From the NCBI RefSeq assembly GCF_900115585.1, contig NZ_FOWZ01000004.1, positions 310,001-374,000 on the forward strand: DNA of 64,000 nt. Reading direction: 5' to 3'. Position numbers and translations under genes: made by a program. The notes below the pieces were generated by a model. It did no database searches, was not told the DNA's origin, and was given only the letters and a program-made list of their open reading frames with translations. Positions within the stretch are counted from its first letter, which is position 1, and every line of letters begins with the position of its first letter. Shown one piece after another: positions 8,961 to 17,734 of the stretch. The DNA comes from Qipengyuania nanhaisediminis (GTDB lineage Bacteria > Pseudomonadota > Alphaproteobacteria > Sphingomonadales > Sphingomonadaceae).

Positions 8961-10067
8961 TTGGATACAGGCGCTCATATCGGCAGGACTGATTTACCCC
9001 TGGCAATCGCGGCGGCGGTCGCGTTTTGCGCTGCCGTCGCGGCGGCGCTTGTCTCTTCGGTGATTGCGCTTGCGTTGGCAGGGTTGGGGCTCGGCTTGCT
9101 GCTGTTCCGCAATTCACGCCGGTCCAGGCGGCTTGCATCGCGCAACCGCCAACTGGCGCGGAATGTGGCCCACCTTGAAGTGGCGGAAGGCCTGGCTGGC
9201 ATCGGCCGGTGGTGCGTCGAGCTGCCCGAAGAACGCCATATCTGGTCGGAAGAAATGTGCCATATCGCGGGCTTGCCCAGGGATACGGCTCCGACGCACC
9301 AATTGCTTGCCCGTCTCATGCCGGACGGCCTGTCCCAGCTGCGCACAACGCTGGGTGCTCACGCCATCGATCCCATGCCTTATGTCGTGGAGTTCGACGT
9401 CGTCCTGCGCACGGGAGAAGAACGGGTGTTGAGAGCGCGTGCGCGCAATGATTTCGGTCCTGACGGTGAACGCGAACGGGTATTCATGGTCGTGAGAGAC
9501 GTCACGGAGGACTACGCCGTCGTCCGGCAAGTCGAGGAGGAAAAGAAGCGTGCTCTCGAACTCGCGGCCGAAGCGCAAAAGGAAGCGAATACGGACGCCC
9601 TGACCGGATTAGCCAGCAGGCGCGCGATCATGGCATCGCTGGATCGCTCCATCATAGAAGCCCAGCGGTCGCAAAGCGATTATTCGATCGTCATCTTCGA
9701 CATCGATCATTTCAAGCAGATCAACGATCGCCATGGACACACCGTGGGAGATCGCGTCCTCAGCCATCTTTCCGAAATCGTCGTGCGCCAGGCGCGCGGG
9801 GCCGACCATGTGGGCAGGGTCGGCGGCGAGGAGTTTCTGTGGCTTTTGCCCGATTGCGACGCGAAAGCTGCCTTTGATGCTGCGGAACGTTTGCGCTGGG
9901 CGATCGAGGCGGGCACGCATTCCGCACCCATCCCTGAAATCACGATCAGTGCGGGGTACGCGACGCTTGTACCGGGCGAGGGAGCATTGACCTTGTTCGC
10001 GCGGGCGGATGCGGCGCTATACGAGGCTAAGCGCAAAGGGCGGAACCGCGTGGCCGATGCAGCGTAA
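8961..10067 (+). CDS. Membrane PAS-GGDEF diguanylate cyclase
   Basis: Predicted to make cyclic di-GMP from two GTP. The 368-residue product has two closely spaced hydrophobic segments near residues 12-50, a PAS-like region (about 70-180), a short coiled linker rich in E, K and A (about 185-210), and a GGDEF domain. The active-site motif is GGEEF (288-292) and a product-inhibition I-site RGAD (279-282) sits five residues before it, so it looks catalytically active and feedback-regulated. The start is TTG, supported by AGGAGG six bases upstream. No EAL partner is adjacent. Confidence 0.9.
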   Translation: MDTGAHIGRTDLPLAIAAAVAFCAAVAAALVSSVIALALAGLGLGLLLFRNSRRSRRLASRNRQLARNVAHLEVAEGLAGIGRWCVELPEERHIWSEEMCHIAGLPRDTAPTHQLLARLMPDGLSQLRTTLGAHAIDPMPYVVEFDVVLRTGEERVLRARARNDFGPDGERERVFMVVRDVTEDYAVVRQVEEEKKRALELAAEAQKEANTDALTGLASRRAIMASLDRSIIEAQRSQSDYSIVIFDIDHFKQINDRHGHTVGDRVLSHLSEIVVRQARGADHVGRVGGEEFLWLLPDCDAKAAFDAAERLRWAIEAGTHSAPIPEITISAGYATLVPGEGALTLFARADAALYEAKRKGRNRVADAA

Positions 10068-10098
10068 CGGGGCCTAAACAATCAAAGGTTAGCCTCTT

Positions 10099-10140
10099 GA
10101 AAAATCATGGTTTGCCCCCTTTCGTGCCGGATGATTTTTC
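10099..10140. repeat. 10-bp inverted repeat upstream of egtB
   Basis: GAAAAATCAT at 10099-10108 and its exact reverse complement at 10131-10140 flank a 22-base spacer. There is no T-run, so it is not a standard terminator; it could be a regulator site or an mRNA hairpin between the GGDEF gene and egtB. Confidence 0.55.
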
Positions 10141-10204
10141 GTCATGATGGCGGCGATTGCCGGAACCGGCAGTGATTTGAGCTATTGGGAACACTGAACC
10201 ATTT

Positions 10205-10211
10205 GGGGGAG
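10205..10211 (+). promoter_or_regulatory. Shine-Dalgarno supporting a non-AUG egtB start
   Basis: GGGGGAG lies seven bases before an ATT codon at 10219. It is the only strong ribosome-binding sequence upstream of the conserved EgtB N-terminus. Confidence 0.5.
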
Positions 10212-10218
10212 CGCGCCG

Positions 10219-11472
10219 ATTACTTCTCGCGCGGCACGACAAGACATTAGCCCTGCAGGGCTGGCTAACGATTTCGCAGCGACCCGTTCGCTCAGCGAAG
10301 CGCTGGTCGAACCGCTTTCCGAAGCGGACGCGACCCTCCAGTCGATGGAAGATGCTTCGCCCGCCAAGTGGCACCTCGCGCATACGACGTGGTTCTGGGA
10401 GACGTTTCTCCTGCGCGACCATCTCGAGGGATACAGCCTGTTCGACGACAATTGGCCGTTCGTTTTCAATTCCTACTACGAGGCCGAGGGAGAGCGTATT
10501 CACCGCTTCTCGCGCGGCATGCTCTCTCGTCCCACCATGGCCGAAATCATCGACTGGCGCGCGAAAGTCGATGAGGCGATGCAGCCCCTCTTCGAACGGG
10601 AAGAACTGCGCCCCCTGATCGAACTGGGAATCGCGCATGAACAGCAGCACCAGGAATTGCTGCTGACCGATATCAAGCACGCTCTATTCCAGAACCCGCT
10701 CGGCGTGGCGATGTGGCAGGAAGAGCCGAAAGCTAATTCGAATACGCTTGAGCAAGAGTGGCATTCGCATCCCGGTGGGATCGCGCGGATCGGCCATCAG
10801 GAACAGGGCTTCGCTTTCGACAATGAAGGCCCGGATCACCGCGTCCTCCTCGAACCTTTCGAGCTTTCCTCCAGTCTCGTAACGAACGGCGAATGGGCCG
10901 AGTTCATCGCCGACGGGGGATATGAAACCGCGTCGCTCTGGCTGTCCGACGGTTGGGCATGGGTGAAGGAAAACGGCATTGCGGCGCCGCTTTACTGGAA
11001 TGGGGACGAAGCGTTCACCCACTGCGGATCGCAGGTCTGGGATCCGAATGCTCCCGTGACACACATTTCTTATTTCGAGGCCGACGCCTTTGCCACATGG
11101 GCCGGCATGCGCCTGCCTACCGAGTTCGAATGGGAAGCCATCACCAGGGGGCAGGAGGGCGAGCTTGCCGCGCACGATCCGTGCGGCGGCAACCAGCTCG
11201 ATCAAGCTGCACCGCCCTTGCCGGTCGGAGGCGAGGGCCTCTTCGGGGACTGCTGGCAATTCACGCGATCGGCTTACTTGCCCTATCCGCGTTTCCAGCC
11301 GGCCGAAGGCGCGGTTGGCGAATACAATGGCAAATTCATGAGCGGCCAGTTCGTCCTCAAGGGGGCAAGCTGCGCCACGGTGCGCGGACATTCGCGCGCC
11401 AGCTATCGCAATTTCTTTTATCCGCACCAGCGCTGGCAATTTACCGGCCTGAGGCTCGCGAGGGACGTATGA
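10219..11472 (+). CDS. egtB: Hercynine oxygenase / sulfoxide synthase EgtB (probable ATT start)
   Basis: Non-haem iron enzyme joining hercynine to a cysteine-containing thiol with O2 in ergothioneine synthesis. The DinB-like N-terminal domain carries the three iron histidines: one in KWHLAHTTWFWE (H55) and H140-EQQ-H144-QE. The C-terminal half is a formylglycine-generating-enzyme-type domain (GDCWQFTRSAYLPYPRF, then GASCATVRGHSRASYRNFF). From 10219 the protein is 417 residues, the usual size. Starting at the first ATG (10345) would delete about 42 residues of the conserved domain, while in-frame TGA at 10195 bounds the frame. No ATG, GTG or TTG lies between, so ATT with GGGGGAG upstream is the best start. 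It overlaps egtD by 4 bases. Confidence 0.88.
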   Translation: MTSRAARQDISPAGLANDFAATRSLSEALVEPLSEADATLQSMEDASPAKWHLAHTTWFWETFLLRDHLEGYSLFDDNWPFVFNSYYEAEGERIHRFSRGMLSRPTMAEIIDWRAKVDEAMQPLFEREELRPLIELGIAHEQQHQELLLTDIKHALFQNPLGVAMWQEEPKANSNTLEQEWHSHPGGIARIGHQEQGFAFDNEGPDHRVLLEPFELSSSLVTNGEWAEFIADGGYETASLWLSDGWAWVKENGIAAPLYWNGDEAFTHCGSQVWDPNAPVTHISYFEADAFATWAGMRLPTEFEWEAITRGQEGELAAHDPCGGNQLDQAAPPLPVGGEGLFGDCWQFTRSAYLPYPRFQPAEGAVGEYNGKFMSGQFVLKGASCATVRGHSRASYRNFFYPHQRWQFTGLRLARDV

Positions 11473-12467
11473 CTGCATCACAAGGGATAGCGCTGGTCGA
11501 CCGCGACGACGACGGGGTCGACAAGGCGTTCCGCAGCGACGTGCTGGCAGGCTTGCGACAGTCGCAAAAGGCGATCCCTGCGCGCTGGCTCTACGATGAT
11601 GCCGGATCGCAATTGTTCGAAGATATTACGACGCTGGAGGAATATTACCCGACCCGCGCGGAAACGCAGATACTCGAAGCACGCGGGCCCGAGTTTCGGG
11701 ACATGATCGGCAGCGATCGGGCGGTGGTCGAATTCGGGTCCGGCAGTTCCGTCAAAACGCCGCTACTGCTCAAGGCGATCGACCCTGCGGCATACGTCCC
11801 ACTCGATATTTCGGGCGATTTCCTGCGCCAATCATCTGCCGCGCTTTCGGAAAAATTCCCCGGTTTGCCGGTCTATCCCGTCGAGGCCGACTTCATGAAG
11901 CCGGTGACTTTGCCGGAAGAGGTGGAACCGATGCGGAAACTCGGCTTTTTCCCGGGATCGACGATCGGCAACATGGTCGCGCGCACTGCGGTCGACCTGT
12001 TGCGCTCGATGCGAGCAACGCTTGGCGGGACCGAAGGCGAACGCCCGCTCCTTCTGATCGGAATGGACCTGGTGAAGGAAACCGCAGTCCTCGAGGCTGC
12101 GTATGACGATGCCAAGGGAGTTACGGCCGAATTCAATCTCAATCTCGCTCGCCGGATCAATCGCGAACTGGAAGGCACCATCCCCGTCGATGCCCTCGTT
12201 CACCGTGCGATCTGGAACGATGCCTATTCGCGGATCGAGATGCACCTTGAAGCGACCCGCGATCTCGAATTCGAGGTCTGCGACGAGCATTTCGTCATGA
12301 CTGCCGGTGAGACGATTCACACCGAAAACAGCCACAAATTCAGTCCCCGCAGCTCGAACCTGCTGTTGCTGGCAGGGGGCTGGACGCCAATGGCGCGGTG
12401 GACCGATGACCAGGGGCGCTTTTCCGTCATACTCGCCGAAGCAAGCGAGCATCGCAACGCGCCGTGA
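11469..12467 (+). CDS. egtD: L-histidine N(alpha)-methyltransferase
   Basis: SAM-dependent enzyme that trimethylates histidine to hercynine, the first step of ergothioneine synthesis. The 332-residue product shows the EgtD signature IPARWLYDDAGSQLFEDIT, EEYYPTRAE, the SAM-binding VVEFGSGSSVKT and FFPGSTIGN, and a late histidine-binding segment ETIHTENSHKFS. The ATG overlaps the egtB stop (ATGA), so the two are co-translated. No egtA or egtC is nearby; this fits organisms whose EgtB may use cysteine directly, but that is inferred only from absence in this window. Confidence 0.95.
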   Translation: MTASQGIALVDRDDDGVDKAFRSDVLAGLRQSQKAIPARWLYDDAGSQLFEDITTLEEYYPTRAETQILEARGPEFRDMIGSDRAVVEFGSGSSVKTPLLLKAIDPAAYVPLDISGDFLRQSSAALSEKFPGLPVYPVEADFMKPVTLPEEVEPMRKLGFFPGSTIGNMVARTAVDLLRSMRATLGGTEGERPLLLIGMDLVKETAVLEAAYDDAKGVTAEFNLNLARRINRELEGTIPVDALVHRAIWNDAYSRIEMHLEATRDLEFEVCDEHFVMTAGETIHTENSHKFSPRSSNLLLLAGGWTPMARWTDDQGRFSVILAEASEHRNAP

Positions 12468-12520
12468 CACTTGGCACTGCGTTTATGGACGATGAGGGAT
12501 AGCGTCCCTATATCGGTTCC

Positions 12521-13180
12521 ATGGAAGGCGAAGCGATCCTCTCGGCAATAGCGGAACTGATCCGCGCAATCCCGCGATCGGGACTGCTTGTCGGCACGAT
12601 TGTCGCACTGGTCGCAGGCTGGATCGGTTCGATGATGCTACGCCGCAAGGTTGCAGGCGGCAGGCTGGTTCGTTCCGTCAGCACGCTGGCGCTGGTCGGC
12701 ATTCTCGTGACCGTCTTCCTGCAAGTGGCCCGCTTCGATCCGCGGCTCGATGCGATGACGGAGATCGGCCTGCCCGAGCAGACGATCGTGGGCGCGGAAA
12801 CGGTCATCCCGATGGCGGCTGACGGTCATTACTGGCTGCGGGCGAATGTGAATGGCGTGCCGACCCGCCTGATGGTGGATACCGGCGCGACGCTGACGGC
12901 ATTTTCCACGAGGTCTGCGGCTGCCGCAGGACTTGAGCCGAGACCGGGCGGATTGCCGGTCATGCTGGGCACGGCCAATGGCACGGTCACTGCAGATCTG
13001 ACCACGGTGGAAAGCCTGTCCTTCGGCAATATCAGGGCCGAGGGTCTCGATGCCGTCATCGCCCCTAATCTGGGCAATACCAACGTCCTGGGGATGAACT
13101 TCCTTTCCCGCCTCGAAGGCTGGCGCGTAGAGAACGGCGACCTCATCCTGACGCCCGGTTCCGCCTTTCCCCAACAGTGA
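12521..13180 (+). CDS. Membrane-anchored retropepsin-like aspartic protease
   Basis: Clan AA retroviral-type aspartic protease (the TIGR02281 group) of 219 residues. Two hydrophobic segments (about 19-37 and 50-66) precede a periplasmic domain with the catalytic motif DTGAT (in RLMVDTGATLTAFS); a later LGMNFLSRL strand is the family's conserved flap-end region. Single-domain enzymes of this type must dimerise. Substrates are unknown in this group. It stands just upstream of otsB; the gap is 40 bases, so it may share the trehalose transcript, though no functional link is established. Confidence 0.85.
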   Translation: MEGEAILSAIAELIRAIPRSGLLVGTIVALVAGWIGSMMLRRKVAGGRLVRSVSTLALVGILVTVFLQVARFDPRLDAMTEIGLPEQTIVGAETVIPMAADGHYWLRANVNGVPTRLMVDTGATLTAFSTRSAAAAGLEPRPGGLPVMLGTANGTVTADLTTVESLSFGNIRAEGLDAVIAPNLGNTNVLGMNFLSRLEGWRVENGDLILTPGSAFPQQ

Positions 13181-13220
13181 GCGTTTGACGCGGCGGCACC
13201 AAACGCTAAGCACGGGGGCG

Positions 13221-13964
13221 ATGGCCAGCCCCCTCTCGCTACCGCCTCCTCCCGAGTTTCACGACCTGCTGGCGCAGGAACGTCTCGCCCTGTTTATCGA
13301 TTTCGACGGGACGCTGGTCGAACTTGCACCCGAACCCGGCGCCATCGACGTCCCGCAAGACATGGTCGACAGGCTTCACCGGTTGCGCGACACGCTCGAC
13401 GGCAGGCTGGCGCTCGTTACCGGTCGCGCGCTCGACGATCTGGAAAGCCATCTCGACGATATCACGGTGTGCCGGGCAGGGTCGCACGGCGTATCGCGCC
13501 TGTTTGCCGACGGTTCGCGCTTGGGCCGCGCCCCTGAAGGCCTGCCCGACGCGGTGGTCGGCGAGTTGCGCGAGTTCGCGGCCGAGCACGGCCTGCTCTA
13601 CGAGGCAAAGAGCCACGGCGGTGCGATCCACTTCCGCGGCGCTCCGGAGAAGGAGGAGCGCGCCGTCGCTTTTGCCCGCTCGGTTGCCGAGGCGCACGAC
13701 CTCCATCTCGCTACCGGCAAGTCCATTGCGGAAATCGTGCGGCCGGGCGCCGACAAGGGCGGGGCTGTGCGTGCATTCCTGTCCGAAGACCTCTTCGCAG
13801 GCTCGCTGCCGGTGTTCGTGGGTGACGACACGACCGATGAAGACGGCATGGCCGCTGCAAACGAATGCGGAGGTTTTGGCATTGCCGTGGGAGAGCGCGA
13901 TAGCGACAACGCCCGTTATCACCTGAGCGGCGTGGGCGCCGTGCATCAATGGCTGGAACTGTGA
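13221..13964 (+). CDS. otsB: Trehalose-6-phosphate phosphatase
   Basis: HAD-superfamily phosphatase that releases trehalose from trehalose 6-phosphate. The catalytic motif I is DFDGTL (in LALFIDFDGTLVELAP), motif III lies near IVRPGADKGGAVRAF and motif IV is VGDDTTDEDGMAAAN. The 247-residue length suits bacterial OtsB. The ATG at 13221 was chosen over a TTG at 13185 because family similarity begins there and a G-rich stretch lies upstream. Its end overlaps the GH15 gene, and otsA follows, which confirms the pathway. Confidence 0.94.
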   Translation: MASPLSLPPPPEFHDLLAQERLALFIDFDGTLVELAPEPGAIDVPQDMVDRLHRLRDTLDGRLALVTGRALDDLESHLDDITVCRAGSHGVSRLFADGSRLGRAPEGLPDAVVGELREFAAEHGLLYEAKSHGGAIHFRGAPEKEERAVAFARSVAEAHDLHLATGKSIAEIVRPGADKGGAVRAFLSEDLFAGSLPVFVGDDTTDEDGMAAANECGGFGIAVGERDSDNARYHLSGVGAVHQWLEL

Positions 13965-15748
13965 CACAAAGCTCTCTTGAACTTTCTCCCATCGGCAATT
14001 GCCAGGTCAGCGCCCTTGTTGACGAGCGTGCTGGCTTCGTCTGGGGCTGCGTCCCGCGGGTCGATGGCGACCCGGTTTTCTGCTCGCTGTTGAATGGCGA
14101 CAGGCAGGACCAGGGCGTCTGGCGTTTTGAGCTTGAAGGGCAGGTATCATCCAGCCAGCATTACAAGCGCAATACCCCCATCCTTGTCACCCGACTTGAA
14201 GCGGAAGACGGCAGCGCGGTGGAGATCACCGATTTCGCGCCGCGATACGAAGGGTCGGGCAGGATGTACCGCCCGGTCGCCTTCACCCGCATCGTCCGGC
14301 CCGTCGCCGGCGCGCCGCGCCTTCGTGTACGGCTTGCGCCGCTCCACGGCTATGGCAGCGCCGAGGCGACGACCACCAACGGCACCAACCACGTTCGCTA
14401 CCGGCTCGGCGACCAGACCATGCGTCTGTCGACCGATGCACCCGTCGGCTATGTGCTCGAAGGACGCAGCTATCGGGTGGAGGCGGACCAGCATTTCTTC
14501 CTCGGCCCTGACGAACCTTTTGTCGGCAATATCCGCAGCGAAATCCGGCGGATGGAAGCGAATACGCGCAAATACTGGCAGCACTGGGTGCGTGGCCTGC
14601 ACATCCCGCTTGAATGGCAGGAAGAGACTATCCGCGCGGCGATCACGCTCAAGCTGTGCCAGCACGAGGAAACGGGTGCCATCGTCGCGGCCCTGACAAC
14701 CTCGATCCCCGAAGCTGCGGGGAGCGAGCGCAATTGGGACTATCGCTACTGCTGGATTCGGGACAGCTATTACACCGTCCAGGCGCTCAACCGCCTCGGA
14801 GCGCTGGATGTCCTGGAGAAATATCTCGCCTACTTGCGCAACATCATCGACCAGGCGCGGGGAGGGCAGATCCAGCCGCTCTACTCGGTGATGGGCGAGG
14901 CGGAACTGCACGAAAGCTTTGCGGAAAACCTCGCGGGCTATCGCGGAATGGGCCCGGTTCGCGTCGGCAACGCGGCCTATAAACAGGTCCAGTTCGATTG
15001 TTATGGCCAGATCGTCATGCCCACTGCGCAGGCCTTCTTCGATACCCGACTGCTACGAATGGCGGACGAAACGGACTTCGCCCATCTAGAGGAAGTGGGC
15101 GAGGCCGCCTGGGCCAAGCACGACAAGCCCGATGCGGGCCTTTGGGAATTCCGCACGCGGCAAGAGGTCCATACCTATTCCGCCGTGATGTGCTGGGCGG
15201 CTTGCGACCGCCTCGCCAATGTCGCCGCGCGCCTCGGCAAGGGCGACAGGGTTCGTTACTGGAAGGACCGCGCCGAGGCGATCCGCGCCAAGATCGAAGA
15301 GAACGCGTGGAGCGAGGAGGGCGGACATTACGGCGCCAGCTTCGAAAGCGACTATCTCGATGCGAGCCTGCTGCAGATGGTGGAATTGCGCTATCTTGCG
15401 CCCGATGACGAACGCTTCCTGAAAACCTTCGAGGCGGTGGAGCGCGACTTGCGTCGCGGCGACCATATGCTGCGCTATGCGGCCGAAGACGATTTCGGCG
15501 CACCGGAGACCGCCTTCAACGTGTGCACATTCTGGCTGATCGAGGCGCTGCACCTGACAGGTCGCAGCGGCGAGGCGCGCGACCTGTTCTGCGCCATGCT
15601 CAGCCACACGACGCGTTCGGGACTGCTGAGCGAGGATCTCGATTACGAGACCGGCGAACTTTGGGGGAACTTCCCCCAGACCTACTCGCTGGTTGGAATA
15701 ATCAATTCAGCCGGATTGTTGTCGAAACCATGGAGTGACGTCAGGTGA
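13961..15748 (+). CDS. Glycoside hydrolase family 15 protein (glucoamylase/trehalase-like)
   Basis: Large cytoplasmic protein (595 residues) without a signal peptide. It has an N-terminal beta-sandwich starting with SPIGNCQVSALVDERAGFVWGC and a C-terminal (alpha/alpha)6 catalytic barrel carrying the family motif NWDYRYCWIRDS (from residue 258). GH15 enzymes of this cytoplasmic type hydrolyse alpha-glucosides, and several are trehalases. The position between otsB and otsA suggests trehalose or a related alpha-glucan as substrate (inference). I chose GTG at 13961, giving a GTGA overlap with the otsB stop like the junction with otsA; ATG at 13949 is the alternative. Confidence 0.88.
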   Translation: MTQSSLELSPIGNCQVSALVDERAGFVWGCVPRVDGDPVFCSLLNGDRQDQGVWRFELEGQVSSSQHYKRNTPILVTRLEAEDGSAVEITDFAPRYEGSGRMYRPVAFTRIVRPVAGAPRLRVRLAPLHGYGSAEATTTNGTNHVRYRLGDQTMRLSTDAPVGYVLEGRSYRVEADQHFFLGPDEPFVGNIRSEIRRMEANTRKYWQHWVRGLHIPLEWQEETIRAAITLKLCQHEETGAIVAALTTSIPEAAGSERNWDYRYCWIRDSYYTVQALNRLGALDVLEKYLAYLRNIIDQARGGQIQPLYSVMGEAELHESFAENLAGYRGMGPVRVGNAAYKQVQFDCYGQIVMPTAQAFFDTRLLRMADETDFAHLEEVGEAAWAKHDKPDAGLWEFRTRQEVHTYSAVMCWAACDRLANVAARLGKGDRVRYWKDRAEAIRAKIEENAWSEEGGHYGASFESDYLDASLLQMVELRYLAPDDERFLKTFEAVERDLRRGDHMLRYAAEDDFGAPETAFNVCTFWLIEALHLTGRSGEARDLFCAMLSHTTRSGLLSEDLDYETGELWGNFPQTYSLVGIINSAGLLSKPWSDVR

Positions 15749-17133
15749 GCGAAGATGCGCGTCTTGTGGTTGTCTCCAACCGGGTGGCAGTGCCCAAGGC
15801 GCGCGGTGCGGCAGGAGCCCAAGGTGGTCTCGCCGGGGCATTGAATGCAGCGCTCAAGGATCGCAGCGGGGTCTGGTTCGGCTGGTCCGGCGAAGAGACG
15901 GAAGAGCATTCAGGCGAAATTTCCACGCAAACGACCGATGGCGTAACTACCGCCACGATCGACCTCTCGAAACGCGACGTCGATGAATATTACAACGGCT
16001 ATGCCAATTCGACGCTATGGCCGCTGTTCCACTACCGTCTCGACCTTGCCGAGTACGAGCGCGAGACCGGCAAGGGGTACGAGCGCGTCAACGAACGGTT
16101 CGCGGAAACGCTGCACCCTCTGATCGAAGATGATGATATCGTCTGGGTCCACGACTACCACCTGATCCCCCTTGGGGAGAGGCTTCGGTCTCGCGGGGTC
16201 AAGAACCGGATCGGCTTCTTCCTGCATATTCCGTGGCCGCCGACGCGCCTGTTCGTGTCGCTACCCTATCATGAGCGGCTGGTGCGCACGATGCTGCACT
16301 ACGACCTGCTTGGTTTCCAGACGCAGGAATGGCTGGACAGCTTCCTCCACTACTGCCGCACCGAACTGGGCGCCGAGGTCGACGATGCCACCGGCTCGAT
16401 CACGCTGGATGGTTGGACGACGATCGCGCGGGCCTACCCCATCGGGATCGATTGGGATCATTTCACAAGCCTCGCAAACACGGGTGACGCGCGGCAGGCC
16501 GAACAGCGCTTGCTCAGCTCGACACGCCGACGCACGGCCATGATCGGCGTCGACCGGCTCGATTATTCCAAGGGATTGCCCGAACGCCTCGATGGCATCA
16601 GTCGTTTCTTCGACCGCTTCCCTCAGCGTGTCCGCGACCTTGTGTTCATCCAGATTGCGCCGCCGAGCCGAGAAGATGTCGAAAGCTACCAGCAGATCCG
16701 CACCCTGCTCGAGCAGAAGGCTGGCCAGATCAACGGCGCGCGTAGCGAGGTGGACCTCGTCCCTGTGCGCTACGTGAACCGCGGTTACAATCATGCCGAG
16801 CTATTCGGGTTCTTCCGGGCCGCGAAGATCGGCCTCGTCACGCCTTTGAGGGATGGGATGAACCTGGTGGCGAAAGAGTATCTGGCCGCGCAGGATCCCG
16901 AAGACCCGGGCGTACTGATCCTGTCGAGGTTTGCCGGTGCGGCAGCGCAGATGCAGGAAGCGCTGCTCGTCAATCCGCACAGCCCGGACGATCTATCTCA
17001 CGCAATTGCGACTGCACTCGATATGCCGCTTGAGGAACGACGCAGGCGCTACGATGCGCTGATTTCCACTGTGCGCGACGACAATGTTCAGGACTGGACG
17101 AACAACTTCCTTCGCGACCTAGACGCGCGTTAG
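15745..17133 (+). CDS. otsA: Alpha,alpha-trehalose-phosphate synthase (GT20)
   Basis: Transfers glucose from a nucleotide sugar to glucose 6-phosphate, making trehalose 6-phosphate. Family marks include LVVVSNRVAVP at the start, VWVHDYHLIPLGERLR, GFFLHIPWPP, DRLDYSKGLPERL (sugar and phosphate binding) and TPLRDGMNLVAKEYLAAQ near the C-terminal nucleotide-sugar site. The 462-residue length is normal. It starts with GTG overlapping the GH15 stop (GTGA). Trehalose is a stress and osmotic protectant; no regulatory site is evident. Confidence 0.96.
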   Translation: MSEDARLVVVSNRVAVPKARGAAGAQGGLAGALNAALKDRSGVWFGWSGEETEEHSGEISTQTTDGVTTATIDLSKRDVDEYYNGYANSTLWPLFHYRLDLAEYERETGKGYERVNERFAETLHPLIEDDDIVWVHDYHLIPLGERLRSRGVKNRIGFFLHIPWPPTRLFVSLPYHERLVRTMLHYDLLGFQTQEWLDSFLHYCRTELGAEVDDATGSITLDGWTTIARAYPIGIDWDHFTSLANTGDARQAEQRLLSSTRRRTAMIGVDRLDYSKGLPERLDGISRFFDRFPQRVRDLVFIQIAPPSREDVESYQQIRTLLEQKAGQINGARSEVDLVPVRYVNRGYNHAELFGFFRAAKIGLVTPLRDGMNLVAKEYLAAQDPEDPGVLILSRFAGAAAQMQEALLVNPHSPDDLSHAIATALDMPLEERRRRYDALISTVRDDNVQDWTNNFLRDLDAR

Positions 17134-17140
17134 GCGAGAT

Positions 17141-17599
17141 TTAAAGCATCACCCGCTTTTCGGGTGAGTCCCGCCACCGACCGGCCTTCTGCTCCAGATG
17201 CTCTATCAAGCTGCGATGCTGCGGCCGCTCGGCGCGCGCCTTCAGGACCAGATTGACCTCGTGCAACAGCATTTTGGCGTTGAACGGTTTGCGGATGAAC
17301 GCCTGCGCGCCGTTGTAATAGGCGTGACTTTCGTCTCCAGCACCCGACAAGCCAGTGAACATGATTACGGGAAGATCGTAATTTTCTGCAGAACTGCGCA
17401 GTGAGCGAAGCACTTGTGCGCCTGTCATGCCTGGCATGTCGTGATCCAGCAGCAGGAGATCGGGCCGGCGCCATCGCAGCAGGTCCAGCGCTTTCTCGCC
17501 GTCGGGCACCCAGCCGCACACATGCCCTGCTTCGAACAATATATTGCTGGCCATGTCCGCGATGATCTCGTCATCGTCTGCGATGATAATTTTTGCCAT
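17141..17599 (-). CDS. Stand-alone response regulator (REC domain)
   Basis: Single receiver domain of 152 residues with no output domain. The acidic pair is in IIIADDDE, the phosphorylation site is D52 (LLLLDHDMPGM), then the conserved T/G switch region MFTGLSG and the lysine in FIRKPFN. A short C-terminal helix of about 30 residues follows. Such proteins act by protein contact or in phosphorelays; no kinase lies nearby. AAGGA sits about 10 bases before the ATG at 17599. The frame is open far upstream, but that stretch is the shadow of the divergent phosphatase gene. Confidence 0.9.
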   Translation of the reverse strand: MAKIIIADDDEIIADMASNILFEAGHVCGWVPDGEKALDLLRWRRPDLLLLDHDMPGMTGAQVLRSLRSSAENYDLPVIMFTGLSGAGDESHAYYNGAQAFIRKPFNAKMLLHEVNLVLKARAERPQHRSLIEHLEQKAGRWRDSPEKRVML

Positions 17600-17734
17600 T
17601 CCCGCTGTCCTTCGATCGCTGCCTGTTTGTTCGGTGCAATAAAGCAGCAGTAGGAACCCGCGGTACTCGCGCCTATACGCGTTCGCCCGTAGCGCGCATT
17701 GCGGGATGGGGGCGTGCCTGCCACACCGCGAAAC

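Noticed and set aside
10953..11468. Upstream extension of the egtD frame to 504 codons
   Set aside because: The extension lies in another frame of egtB and shows no similarity; EgtD begins at the ATG in the ATGA overlap (11469).
12482..12510. Small AGGGA/TCCCT hairpin before the retropepsin-like gene as a terminator for egtBD
   Set aside because: The stem has only five pairs and no T-run follows.
17148..17168. Hairpin TCACCCG/CGGGTGA at the end of the response regulator gene as a terminator
   Set aside because: It lies inside the coding sequence of the last codons and has no T-run in the leftward direction.
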